NCBI GenBank assembly: GCA_023423405.1
Contig: JAFAFR010000037.1
Coordinates: 186,001 to 250,000 of the forward strand
Reading direction: 5' to 3'
Origin: Bacteroidota bacterium
GTDB lineage: Bacteria > Bacteroidota > Bacteroidia > Chitinophagales > Chitinophagaceae
Length of the DNA: 64,000 nucleotides
Shown: positions 1 to 7,359 of the stretch, one piece after another
How positions within the stretch are numbered: the stretch's first letter is position 1
Layout: each line of letters begins with the position of its first letter
The notes under the pieces: generated by a model
The model's database searches: none
Seen by the model: the letters and a program-made list of their open reading frames with translations, nothing else
Told to the model about the DNA's origin: nothing
Translations under genes and position numbers: made by a program

Positions 1-290
1 CGGCGGTAAAGCGCTTCTTCACCCGATTCGGGTTGCAGGCCTTCGTAGTCATCGAGCTGGGCCATGGCCCAGTCCATTTCATCGATCTCGCGGATGCGGT
101 AGAGTTCGCCTATGATCAACTGCCCGCTGTTTTCGGGAACGGCGGCCGGGTATTCTCCCATATCATAGAGCCCGCCTTCCACAGTTGCCTCTCCCACCAT
201 TACAAAGTAACGCCGGATATAATCGTAGGCAGCATGGTTGAATCCTTTGCGCAGTGATCCATAAACGAAGAGTTGGTATTCGGGCAGCAT
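1..290 (-). CDS. Gamma-glutamylcyclotransferase-like (AIG2/GGCT family) protein, partial
   Basis: This minus-strand frame starts at an ATG at 288-290 and runs off the left edge, leaving about 96 residues. Residues 5-14 read YQLFVYGSLR, the YGSLRxG nucleotide-loop signature of GGCT/AIG2 proteins, and a later GELYRI segment fits the fold. Family members release 5-oxoproline from gamma-glutamyl peptides, but many bacterial members have no proven substrate. The gene starts 19 bases after the LUD protein and is probably the last visible member of the rsfS-ftsH transcript. The usual catalytic glutamate may lie in the IRE/DYEGL part; I cannot place it with certainty because the C-terminus is missing. 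Confidence 0.8.
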   Translation of the reverse strand, partial: MLPEYQLFVYGSLRKGFNHAAYDYIRRYFVMVGEATVEGGLYDMGEYPAAVPENSGQLIIGELYRIREIDEMDWAMAQLDDYEGLQPESGEEALYR

Positions 291-309
291 AGGCAGTAAT
301 TGAAAGGGG

Positions 310-957
310 TCAGCGGTTTACCAAAAATACATATACTTCTTTGGGACCGTGCACGCCCACCACCAGTGTTTTTTCAATATCGGCAGTACGGCTGGGGCCG
401 GAAGCAAAGCTCACCAGGGAAGGCAGGTTGTTGCCGTATTTTTCGCGCAGCAGTTTCAGGCCGTCGCGCACATCGTACACCAGTTGGCTGGTATCGGCGA
501 TGCAGATGTGCACGGGCGCATACACGCTGGGTGTGCGACCGCTTTCCCCCGCGGAACTCAGCACCAGGGTACCGGTTCGCGCCACCAGGCATTCGCAGGT
601 GGTGACGGCAACATCACACTGGCTCAGTTCTGCCGTGCCGGCTCCGATCACGATGCCTTTCACCCCCGCCTGCACCAGGGATTCTTTCAGCGCCGCCTCC
701 CGGCAGAACACCTTCGACCATTCCATCTGGCGGCATAGTCCGCTGAGCTGTTCCATCATTTCCGCCTCATCGAGACAAAAAACAAATTTGCCCTGCAGCC
801 GGGTGAAGGCCTCGGCGAACACCAGCGACAGATCATCTGCCGCAGGATGAAAAACCGACTGGTTCCCCTCCCCCGTTGCAAAAGGAAGAGGCGTTGATTC
901 ACTCAACGCCTTCCGGATCCTTTTCAGGATATTTTCTTTTGAAACAGAAAAATTCAT
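310..957 (-). CDS. LUD-domain protein (LutC/YkgG family)
   Basis: The 215-residue product matches the LUD fold of LutC, a subunit of the LutABC L-lactate oxidation system. Typical segments are the GIGxGTAELSQ-like stretch near residue 115, the ARTGTLVLSSAGESGR segment near 145 and a late VVGVHGPKEVYVFLV strand. LUD proteins like this also occur alone beside ftsH in Bacteroidota, so a role in lactate use is not assured. It begins one base after the ftsH stop, which implies co-transcription and probable translational coupling. The lutB homologue of this window lies about 31 kb away, so the two are not one operon. Confidence 0.85.
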   Translation of the reverse strand: MNFSVSKENILKRIRKALSESTPLPFATGEGNQSVFHPAADDLSLVFAEAFTRLQGKFVFCLDEAEMMEQLSGLCRQMEWSKVFCREAALKESLVQAGVKGIVIGAGTAELSQCDVAVTTCECLVARTGTLVLSSAGESGRTPSVYAPVHICIADTSQLVYDVRDGLKLLREKYGNNLPSLVSFASGPSRTADIEKTLVVGVHGPKEVYVFLVNR

Positions 958-958
958 A

Positions 959-2983
959 TCAGGCGATCACAGGTGTATCTTCCACATCCAGTGTTTTCTT
1001 TTCTTCAAAGGGCCGCTTGCCTATCAGTTGCTCTACATCGCTTTGGAACAGCACTTCCTTTTCCAGCAGTTTTTCTGCCAGCAATTCCACTTCCTGCTTT
1101 TTGGTTTGCAGCAACTCCCTGGTTCGTTCATAAGCGGCTTCGATCAGCTTTCTTACTTCCTCGTCTATCAAACGGCTGGTCTCTTCCGAATAGGGTTTGG
1201 TGAAGGAATTCTCCTGCTGGGGATCGTAGAAACTCACGTTGCCCAGCTTGTCGTTCATACCGTACACGGTGATCATGCTGTAGGCAATGCGGGTGATCTG
1301 CTGCAGGTCGTTCTGCGCCCCGGTGGAGATCTTGCCAAAGAAAATATCTTCTGCGGCGCGACCGCCCAGGGTCATGCAAATCTGGTCCATCAACTGGTCG
1401 GTATTGTAGAGGTACTGCTCTTTGGGCGTGTACTGGGCATATCCCAGCGCTGCCGTACCGCGTGGCACGATGGTTACCTTCAACAGCGGGTAGGCATGCT
1501 CGAGGTACCAGCCGCAGATGGCGTGGCCGGCTTCGTGGTAAGCGATGATCTTTTTCTCGTCGGGAGAAATGATCTTGTTCTTTTTCTCAAGGCCGCCGAT
1601 CACCCTGTCCACCGCATCCTGGAAGTCGGACATATCCACCGCTTCCTTTCCCTTACGCGCGGCGATCAGGGCCGCTTCGTTGCACACGTTGGCGATATCG
1701 GCGCCCGCAAAACCTGGGGTCTGTTCGGCCAGTTTATGGATGTCGACCTGTTCAGACACCTTGATGGGTTTGAGGTGCACTTTAAAGATAGCTTCCCTTC
1801 CTTTTACGTCGGGCTTGTCGATGCTGATCTGGCGGTCGAAACGGCCGGGGCGCAGCAGGGCGCTGTCCAGCACATCGGGACGGTTGGTAGCAGCCAGTAC
1901 GATGATGCCGCTTTCACCGCTGAAGCCGTCCATTTCCACCAGCAACTGGTTGAGGGTGCTTTCCCTTTCGTCGTTGCTCATGATGGCATTCTTGCCACGG
2001 GCGCGGCCAATGGCGTCGATCTCGTCGATAAAGATGATGCAGGGTGCTTTTTCTCGGGCCTGTTTGAAAAGATCGCGTACGCGGCTGGCGCCCACGCCCA
2101 CAAACATTTCCACGAAGTCGCTGCCGCTGAGGCTGAAGAAAGGAACCTGCGCTTCCCCGGCCATGGCCTTGGCCAGCAGGGTCTTGCCCGTTCCCGGAGG
2201 ACCCACCAGCAGCGCGCCCTTGGGTATTTTACCACCCAGGTTGGTGTATTTTTTTGGATTCTTAAGGAAGTCCACGATCTCCATCACTTCCACCTTGGCT
2301 TCGTCGAGGCCGGCAACATCGTTGAAAGTGATGTTCACGCGGGTGCCTTTGTCGAAGAGCTGGGCCTTGGATTTCCCGATGTTGAAGATGCCACCGGGCC
2401 CGGCGCCGCCACCGGCGCCACCACCCATTTTCCGCATCAGCAAGACCCATATCAGTACGATGATAAAAATGGGCAGCACAAACTGGAAGATGGGCGCCAG
2501 CCAGTCGCCTTCGGTATCATCGATCCGCGGCACTTCCTTCACCTGGGGATTCTTATTATAAAAATCGCGCAGGTCGTCGGTAAATATTTCCGGCTTGGCA
2601 ATGGTGAACTCAAACTGCGGCGCCTTGTCGGCGGTTGCAGCATTGATGCCTCCCTTGGGCAGCTTATTCTGGTAATATTCTTTTTTGAGGGCTTCGGGTT
2701 TGATATAAACGCGTACCAGGTTCTTGTTACTGATCAGGACGATTTTTTCCACGTCGCCATTGCTCAGCATCTCCTTCTTGAATTCGTCGAAGTTGATCCT
2801 TCGCGCATCCGGCGTAAAGCTGCTGAACAGGTTGAAACCCAGCAGGATAACCGCAAGCGCTCCCCAGATCCAGTAAATATTGAACCGGGGCCCTTTGCGG
2901 GGCTCGTTGTTGTTTCCTTCTGGCCTGGGTCTCATCCGGTTTAATCCTCCCCGCTCGTTTGGTTTGAAATCTTCCTGTGACAT
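959..2983 (-). CDS. ftsH: ATP-dependent zinc metalloprotease FtsH
   Basis: FtsH is a membrane-anchored hexameric AAA+ protease that extracts and degrades membrane and short-lived cytosolic proteins. The 674 residues show a first membrane segment at about 35-53, a periplasmic domain, a second membrane segment at about 163-183, and a Gly-rich linker. Walker A (GPPGTGKT) is at 261-268, Walker B (IIFIDE) at 316-321 and the arginine-finger region (LLRPGRFDR) near 377-385. The zinc site HEAGH is at 483-487, with the third ligand in the ND pair near 558. Length and domain order are normal. It follows rsfS by 68 bases with no terminator between, so both probably share a transcript with the LUD protein. 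Confidence 0.97.
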   Translation of the reverse strand: MSQEDFKPNERGGLNRMRPRPEGNNNEPRKGPRFNIYWIWGALAVILLGFNLFSSFTPDARRINFDEFKKEMLSNGDVEKIVLISNKNLVRVYIKPEALKKEYYQNKLPKGGINAATADKAPQFEFTIAKPEIFTDDLRDFYNKNPQVKEVPRIDDTEGDWLAPIFQFVLPIFIIVLIWVLLMRKMGGGAGGGAGPGGIFNIGKSKAQLFDKGTRVNITFNDVAGLDEAKVEVMEIVDFLKNPKKYTNLGGKIPKGALLVGPPGTGKTLLAKAMAGEAQVPFFSLSGSDFVEMFVGVGASRVRDLFKQAREKAPCIIFIDEIDAIGRARGKNAIMSNDERESTLNQLLVEMDGFSGESGIIVLAATNRPDVLDSALLRPGRFDRQISIDKPDVKGREAIFKVHLKPIKVSEQVDIHKLAEQTPGFAGADIANVCNEAALIAARKGKEAVDMSDFQDAVDRVIGGLEKKNKIISPDEKKIIAYHEAGHAICGWYLEHAYPLLKVTIVPRGTAALGYAQYTPKEQYLYNTDQLMDQICMTLGGRAAEDIFFGKISTGAQNDLQQITRIAYSMITVYGMNDKLGNVSFYDPQQENSFTKPYSEETSRLIDEEVRKLIEAAYERTRELLQTKKQEVELLAEKLLEKEVLFQSDVEQLIGKRPFEEKKTLDVEDTPVIA

Positions 2984-3051
2984 ATTTGGTTTGACTATAA
3001 AGAATTACTAATGCTTATCGGGCTGCTTTGTTCAAAAACGGGTGATTATTC

Positions 3052-3456
3052 TTATCCGGCGTACTCAGTTGCGGGAGCATCGCTCCACATTTCTTCCAAA
3101 CGGTAGAATTTCCGGGTCTCGGGGAGCATTATGTGCACCACTACGTTTACATAGTCGATCAGGATCCACTGGGCGGCCTGCTGGCCTTCGTGCCGGTAGG
3201 GTGTTTCGCCCAGTTCCTTTTTTACCTCCACTTCCACTGCGTCGGCAATGGCCTTCACCTGGGTGGTGGAACCTGCCTGGCAAATGATGAAAAAATCTGC
3301 AACAGCCTCATGTATTTTCCGGAGATCGAGCGATACTATGTTTTCGCCCTTCTTATCCTGTATCGCTTTTATAATGGATTTGAGAATCTTAGCATTTTTC
3401 GTTAATCGGGTCACACTGTTTCGTTGACGCGCAGATAAAGCTGACAATGGTTCCAA
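3052..3456 (-). CDS. rsfS: Ribosomal silencing factor RsfS
   Basis: RsfS binds ribosomal protein uL14 and blocks subunit joining, slowing translation when nutrients are scarce. The 134-residue product has the family core: DKKGENIVSLDL near 34, the DFFIICQAGSTTQVKAIAD segment near 53-71, and HEGQQAAQWILIDYVNVVVHIM near 88-110. The first 20 or so residues (basic, Ser/Arg-rich) lie outside the core, so the true start could be slightly downstream. As written, the start codon region overlaps the biotin-ligase reading frame on the other strand by 10 bases. It leads the rsfS-ftsH-LUD-GGCT gene run. Confidence 0.92.
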   Translation of the reverse strand: MEPLSALSARQRNSVTRLTKNAKILKSIIKAIQDKKGENIVSLDLRKIHEAVADFFIICQAGSTTQVKAIADAVEVEVKKELGETPYRHEGQQAAQWILIDYVNVVVHIMLPETRKFYRLEEMWSDAPATEYAG

Positions 3457-4328
3457 TAAACTTTCTTTTAGTGATCAATTATAAGCGGGCACTTTTTCGG
3501 GAAAGCACCCGTCCATATCAAATTAAGGAAAATCCTACATTCGTCCCGATCAAAAATAGGAATCTTTTGTCCAACCACCCTCCTGCTTTTCCGCTTGGCC
3601 ACAGCATTCAGATCCTGGAGTCAGTAGACAGCTCCAACAACTATGCCATGGCCCGCGCCAAAGCGGGACTGGCAGGGCATGGAACCGCCTGGCTGGCCCT
3701 GGAACAAACGGCGGGAAAAGGGCAGCGCGGACGGGTATGGACCAGCCGTGCCGGCGAAAACATCATGCTCAGCCTGGTGCTGGAAACCAGCCCCCTTCCG
3801 GCCGGGGCCCTCTTTGCCCTGAATATGGCCATGACCCTGGGCGCCTACCAGTGGATGGAACAGTACACCGGCGAAGAGACCCGCATCAAGTGGCCCAACG
3901 ATTTATACTGGCGTGACAGAAAGGCAGGCGGCATTTTGATTGAGAACTGCTGGACGGGGACGGTATGGCAATTTGCCATAGTGGGCATGGGCATCAATGT
4001 GAACCAGGTCCTTTTTGATCCCGCTGCCAAAAACCCGGTGAGTATTAAACAGATCACGGGCCGGACGCTGGACCTGAAAAGCTGTGTGGCCGAACTCTGC
4101 GCACGGCTCGAAGAACGCTGGCAGCAACTGCTCAGCGGCGATCACAGCGGCCTGCTGGAAGCCTTTAACAAAGCCTTGTACAAACGCGGCGATACCGTGC
4201 AGCTTAAGCAGGGAACACGCCTTTTCTTCACCCGCATCAAAGGCGTGAATGCCCTGGGAGAATTGGTTACGGAAGATACCGTTACAGAGACCTGTTTCCG
4301 TTCCGGCGAGGTGGAGTGGATGCTATGA
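3447..4328 (+). CDS. birA: Biotin--[acetyl-CoA-carboxylase] ligase (class I BirA)
   Basis: The enzyme activates biotin with ATP and attaches it to biotin carboxyl carrier protein. The catalytic core starts near residue 55 (SVDSSNNYAM), followed by EQTAGKGQRGRVW near 86-98, the biotin/ATP loop, and KWPNDLYW near 148 with KAGGILIE, the biotinyl-lysine site region. A short C-terminal SH3-like part follows. There is no N-terminal helix-turn-helix, so it is a non-repressor form. The first 50 residues match no known domain. No ATG lies between 3447 and the core, but a TTG at 3567 is a reasonable alternative start. The 3' end overlaps the convergent gene by 47 bases. Confidence 0.93.
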   Translation: MVPINFLLVINYKRALFRESTRPYQIKENPTFVPIKNRNLLSNHPPAFPLGHSIQILESVDSSNNYAMARAKAGLAGHGTAWLALEQTAGKGQRGRVWTSRAGENIMLSLVLETSPLPAGALFALNMAMTLGAYQWMEQYTGEETRIKWPNDLYWRDRKAGGILIENCWTGTVWQFAIVGMGINVNQVLFDPAAKNPVSIKQITGRTLDLKSCVAELCARLEERWQQLLSGDHSGLLEAFNKALYKRGDTVQLKQGTRLFFTRIKGVNALGELVTEDTVTETCFRSGEVEWML

Positions 4329-4656
4329 GCTGTTTTTTACGCGGCACAAAACAATAATGGTCGAGCCTATCGTCCCACTCGGCTGCCCGCGCTTCCACTT
4401 CAAAGCGGTTTTGCTGGTAGCCTTTCGCCATCGATTCGCGGAAATAGGCCCATAGGAAGCGCCAGAAGCCCAGGTCGCGGAACTGCTTGATGTGCGCCAG
4501 CTCATGCCGCAGCCAGCGCCGGTTTCCGAGGAATTCGGGAATGCTGGTATTGTGCAGGTGAATGGTATTGCCCAGCACCATGGCCATTTTATCGGACCGC
4601 ATCCTGCGGGCCGCCAGCTTTGCCCAAAAAGAATTTTCGCGAATGCGGTAGTTCAC
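4282..4656 (-). CDS. Small HExxH-type protein, DUF4157-like
   Basis: The 124-residue product has no signal peptide or membrane segment. Its core reads RHELAHIKQFRDLGF near residues 49-63, with the HELAH zinc-peptidase-like motif, followed by a FEVEARAAE segment near 86-94 that may hold a third metal ligand. This arrangement resembles small DUF4157-like proteins common in Bacteroidota, which have no proven activity. The last 47 bases overlap the end of the biotin-ligase gene on the opposite strand, so the Arg/Pro-rich tail is constrained by both genes. The start at 4656 is nine bases from the end of the peroxiredoxin gene, suggesting that it is the last gene of the M23-bcp transcript. Confidence 0.78.
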   Translation of the reverse strand: MNYRIRENSFWAKLAARRMRSDKMAMVLGNTIHLHNTSIPEFLGNRRWLRHELAHIKQFRDLGFWRFLWAYFRESMAKGYQQNRFEVEARAAEWDDRLDHYCFVPRKKQLIASTPPRRNGNRSL

Positions 4657-4665
4657 GTGTTCAAA

Positions 4666-5163
4666 TTACGATCTTTTCGATGGCTGCTTAACGCGCTTCT
4701 GCGCCTCCGCCGCGGCCAGGATCTCCGCCGCATGGTCCTTGTTCTTCGGCCGCAGGAAAACATGCAGGATCCTTCCCTTTCCGTCGATCAGGAAAGTAGT
4801 GCGGTGCAGGCCCATGTACTTTCTTCCATAGAGTTGTTTCTCGCCCCAAACGCCGTAGGCGTCGATGATCTTGCGTCCGGGGTCGGCCAGCAGGCGCAGT
4901 GGAAGCTGGTGTTTCTCGCGGAATTTCTGATGGCTTGTTTCGGTATCGGGACTCACGCCCAGCACTTCAATGCCCTGCGCGCGCAGGAGGGCGAAATTGT
5001 CGCGCAGGTTACAGGCCTGCACGGTGCAGGCAGGCGTATTGTCCTGCGGGTAAAAAAACAGGACCAGCAGCTTACCGCGATAGTCTGATAATTTCACGGT
5101 TTGCCCATCCTGGTCGGTTCCTTTAAAAGAAGGGGCTTTATCGCCCGGTTGTAAATGCGTCAT
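4666..5163 (-). CDS. bcp: Thioredoxin-dependent thiol peroxidase (Bcp/PrxQ family)
   Basis: This 165-residue peroxiredoxin reduces hydrogen peroxide and organic hydroperoxides using thioredoxin. It has the AhpC/TSA fold, with the peroxidatic cysteine Cys46 in DNTPACTVQAC and a resolving cysteine Cys51 five residues later, the atypical two-cysteine PrxQ pattern. FFYPQDNTPACT is diagnostic of the family, and GVSPDTETSHQKF and the late TTFLID strand also fit. No signal peptide is visible, so it should be cytoplasmic. The start ATG overlaps the stop of the upstream M23 peptidase by four bases (5160-5163), so the two are translationally coupled. Confidence 0.95.
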   Translation of the reverse strand: MTHLQPGDKAPSFKGTDQDGQTVKLSDYRGKLLVLFFYPQDNTPACTVQACNLRDNFALLRAQGIEVLGVSPDTETSHQKFREKHQLPLRLLADPGRKIIDAYGVWGEKQLYGRKYMGLHRTTFLIDGKGRILHVFLRPKNKDHAAEILAAAEAQKRVKQPSKRS

Positions 5164-6860
5164 CTGGTGAATGCAAAAGTTTTTTCGGTTCTGTTGCCGG
5201 CGGTATCAAAAGCGATGATGGTGAGCTGGTGCCGGCCCGGCGGGCATTTTTCATCGAAGCGGTAAATGAAAGCCCGTTCTTTGTCGTTGGTGAAGCGGAT
5301 CCAGCGGCCATCTATCAGTGTGCGGGTAACGCGGTAGTCGCCCATATTGTCACTAACTGTAAAGGCTATGCGCCCTGCTTTGGTGAGATCGGCGCCGTCC
5401 ACCCAGCCCTGCGGTCTTATTACCGGCGGAGTAGTGTCCAGCACCAATTGGAAAAAGCCGAAATCGCGGAAACGCGCCATGGCCCAGCCATTGGTCCACT
5501 GAACCGGCGCCACCTCCTTTTTGCTGCCGGCATAGCGCTGCATTACGATGCTGTTCTCCAAGCCGTCCGGAATGTCGCGCGAGGGCTTCAAACGCACAAC
5601 CATAGCATCCTGCAGCGGAATATGTGTTGCGCCGATCTGGTACACATCGGAATACACGGCGAGCAGCGCCGAAGGCTTTGTTACCACATTCACGGAAACA
5701 GAATCGTAGAGCGCTTTTTCTCCCAGCACAAATTCGCAGGAAGGCGATTCATACACGCTCACCATAAAAGGAAAACAACGTTGTCCCGGTGCAGGGGCCG
5801 CGGCCACCACATTGCCATTATACCGCAGGGTGGTGCGGGCCACGGAGGTATTGCCGTAAGCATCCTTCACTTCTATGCGAACCTGGTGCTCCTGCCCGTC
5901 GGAGAGGTCCAGCACCCCGTCGCCGCTGAAGCGCGTATAAATGGAATGAAGGTATCCCGGCAGTTCGCTGAGGTGCTGCAGGTAGGCCCCACCGTTAGCT
6001 TTGGTTTTATAATCGATGTGGGCGTTCAGGTAACGGGTGGCGTCGTAACTGATGCCGTCCATGCGGAAGCCCACCACGGCCCGGTCGTTATCGAACAGCG
6101 TAGCTTCAAAGATGCCGTTGAGGTTGGAAGAGCCGGTATGCGTATCGTAGGCGGTGATGGCCAGGCTCACGCGCGGACTGGCCACGGTTTGCGCCGGCGC
6201 CAGGTATTCGCCGCCGCCTTTGGGAGCCAGGGCCAGCAGGCGGGGCTGCTGCTCGTACACCGAGCGGGTGCGGTCGTACAGCGCCAGGCGCAGCAGGGAG
6301 GGTTTGGTATCGTCGGCAAGCGGAAAACCGAAAAGCATGGGGTTGAGGTTCACGTCGTCTTCTGTGCGCCGGATCTCAAAATGCACATGGGGCGCCTGCG
6401 AGCCGCCGGTATTGCCGCTGTAGGCGATCAGCTCGCCTTTTTTCACCGGGAAAAGCGCCGCGGGCAGTTCCAGGTATACTGCCCAGCTTTCCTGCTCGTA
6501 CTGCTGCGCCTTCACCCAGGTCTCGATCGCGGGTGCAAAATCGTTCAGGTGGCAGTATACGGTCGTGTATCCATTGGGGTGGGTGATGTAAATGGCGCGG
6601 CCGAAGCCGAAAGGCTCCACCTTGATCCGCGAAATATACCCGTCGGCGGCCGCATGCACCGGCAGGTTCTCGCGACGCAGGGTTTTGAGGTCGAGCCCCA
6701 TGTGGTAGTGGTTGGGCCGGAGCTCGCCGAAATTGCCGCTGAGGTCCATCGGCACGTTGAGCGGGTTACGGAAATAGCCCTTGGGATAAGCCGGCAGGCC
6801 ATTGTATTGGGCCGATAAAAAAACAGGAAAAAAAATAAAGAGAAAAATAAGCCTGCGCAT
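5160..6860 (-). CDS. Secreted M23 family metallopeptidase
   Basis: The 566-residue product begins with a clear signal peptide (residues 1-17, ending FLSAQ). The LytM/M23 domain follows at once: zinc ligands His53 and Asp57 in HYHMGLD, then HVHFEIR with His158 and His160. M23 enzymes cut peptide cross-bridges in peptidoglycan. The remaining 390 or so residues look like beta-rich, probably Ig-like modules, including a C-terminal segment with DTAGNRTEKTFAF. This modular tail is common in Bacteroidota M23 proteins. A -7 box lies at 6880-6887 and an 18-base palindrome directly upstream of it. The gene heads a short operon with bcp, with which it shares four bases. Confidence 0.93.
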   Translation of the reverse strand: MRRLIFLFIFFPVFLSAQYNGLPAYPKGYFRNPLNVPMDLSGNFGELRPNHYHMGLDLKTLRRENLPVHAAADGYISRIKVEPFGFGRAIYITHPNGYTTVYCHLNDFAPAIETWVKAQQYEQESWAVYLELPAALFPVKKGELIAYSGNTGGSQAPHVHFEIRRTEDDVNLNPMLFGFPLADDTKPSLLRLALYDRTRSVYEQQPRLLALAPKGGGEYLAPAQTVASPRVSLAITAYDTHTGSSNLNGIFEATLFDNDRAVVGFRMDGISYDATRYLNAHIDYKTKANGGAYLQHLSELPGYLHSIYTRFSGDGVLDLSDGQEHQVRIEVKDAYGNTSVARTTLRYNGNVVAAAPAPGQRCFPFMVSVYESPSCEFVLGEKALYDSVSVNVVTKPSALLAVYSDVYQIGATHIPLQDAMVVRLKPSRDIPDGLENSIVMQRYAGSKKEVAPVQWTNGWAMARFRDFGFFQLVLDTTPPVIRPQGWVDGADLTKAGRIAFTVSDNMGDYRVTRTLIDGRWIRFTNDKERAFIYRFDEKCPPGRHQLTIIAFDTAGNRTEKTFAFTR

Positions 6861-6879
6861 GCGGTCAATTGATTGAAAA

Positions 6880-6887
6880 CAAAGATA
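6880..6887 (-). promoter_or_regulatory. Bacteroidota -7 box before the M23-bcp operon
   Basis: On the minus strand this reads TATCTTTG, a full match to TAnnTTTG. It lies 19 bases before the ATG at 6860. No clear -33 TTTG is seen at the usual distance; the spacer is instead filled by a perfect palindrome. Confidence 0.6.
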
Positions 6888-6904
6888 AGTTGTTTAAACA
6901 ACTT
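6887..6904. promoter_or_regulatory. 18-base perfect palindrome, operator-like
   Basis: AAGTTGTTTAAACAACTT equals its own reverse complement. It sits immediately upstream of the -7 box of the M23-bcp operon, where a -33 spacer would be. A dimeric regulator bound here would block or replace -33 contacts. No regulator gene is adjacent, so the partner is unknown. Confidence 0.5.
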
Positions 6905-7038
6905 GTTAAAAGGACATTATGATTCCGATACTGGAACAGGATTTGCAAAAGATGGAACAGCGTTTGTTATAATATGATTGTCTTGCATATAAGGTCATGA
7001 TATAGCAGCCGATTTGATAAACGAGAAATAGATAGGTT

Positions 7039-7254
7039 ATGAAAAGATTCCAACAAAAAGCCATTGTATTGTTAGCTGTTTTTGTGAGTTCGCTCGTAGG
7101 TGCATTTAAAGGACAGGAAGCCAGGCAGAAACTGATGTTCCGCATCCTGAGCAAAAACGACGAGCGGCAGACCCGTGCGGTCCGCAGAGCGGATGCACGT
7201 GAAGGCAAGGTTTTGCTGGACGACATTGAAATGGCTGCTTACCACAATAGTTAA
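7039..7254 (+). CDS. Small exported or membrane-anchored protein, unknown
   Basis: This 71-residue frame starts MKRFQQK and continues with a hydrophobic stretch at about 8-23 that could be a signal peptide or single membrane anchor. The rest is strongly charged (for example NDERQTRAVRRADAREGK) and would lie in the periplasm. No family is recognised. An intrinsic terminator begins 26 bases after the stop, supporting a real plus-strand transcript. No convincing -7 box was found upstream. It could be a genuine small gene or a chance frame; the hydrophobic start and the terminator favour a gene. Confidence 0.5.
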   Translation: MKRFQQKAIVLLAVFVSSLVGAFKGQEARQKLMFRILSKNDERQTRAVRRADAREGKVLLDDIEMAAYHNS

Positions 7255-7280
7255 TAGAATGTGTCGAGCCTGTGACACGA

Positions 7281-7310
7281 AGCCTTCACCTCCGGTGAGG
7301 GCTTTTTTTT
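7281..7310 (+). terminator. Intrinsic terminator
   Basis: GCCTTCACC pairs with GGTGAGGGC (one G-T pair) around a three-base loop and is followed by eight T residues. It ends the small gene at 7039-7254 and separates it from carB. The T-tract also supplies the -33 element of the carB promoter. Confidence 0.85.
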
Positions 7311-7339
7311 GGGCCTTTGGCCGCCGGGACGTAGCTTTG
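7308..7339 (+). promoter_or_regulatory. carB promoter
   Basis: TTTG at 7308-7311 and TAGCTTTG at 7332-7339 are separated by 20 bases, a close match to the Bacteroidota consensus of TTTG, a spacer of 19-21 and TAnnTTTG. The start site should lie near 7345, giving a leader of about 15 bases before the ATG at 7360. Confidence 0.65.
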
Positions 7340-7359
7340 CGCAATTTATTTTTTCCAGA

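Noticed and set aside
1028..2944. A 638-residue plus-strand open frame opposite ftsH
   Set aside because: It is the complement of a strongly conserved gene, has no recognisable domain, and its residues (runs of His, Gly and Phe) are what GC-rich antisense frames give.
6906..7226. A 106-residue minus-strand frame opposite the small gene at 7039
   Set aside because: Ser/Cys-rich antisense of the small plus-strand frame, with no signals; the plus-strand frame has the signal-like start and the terminator.
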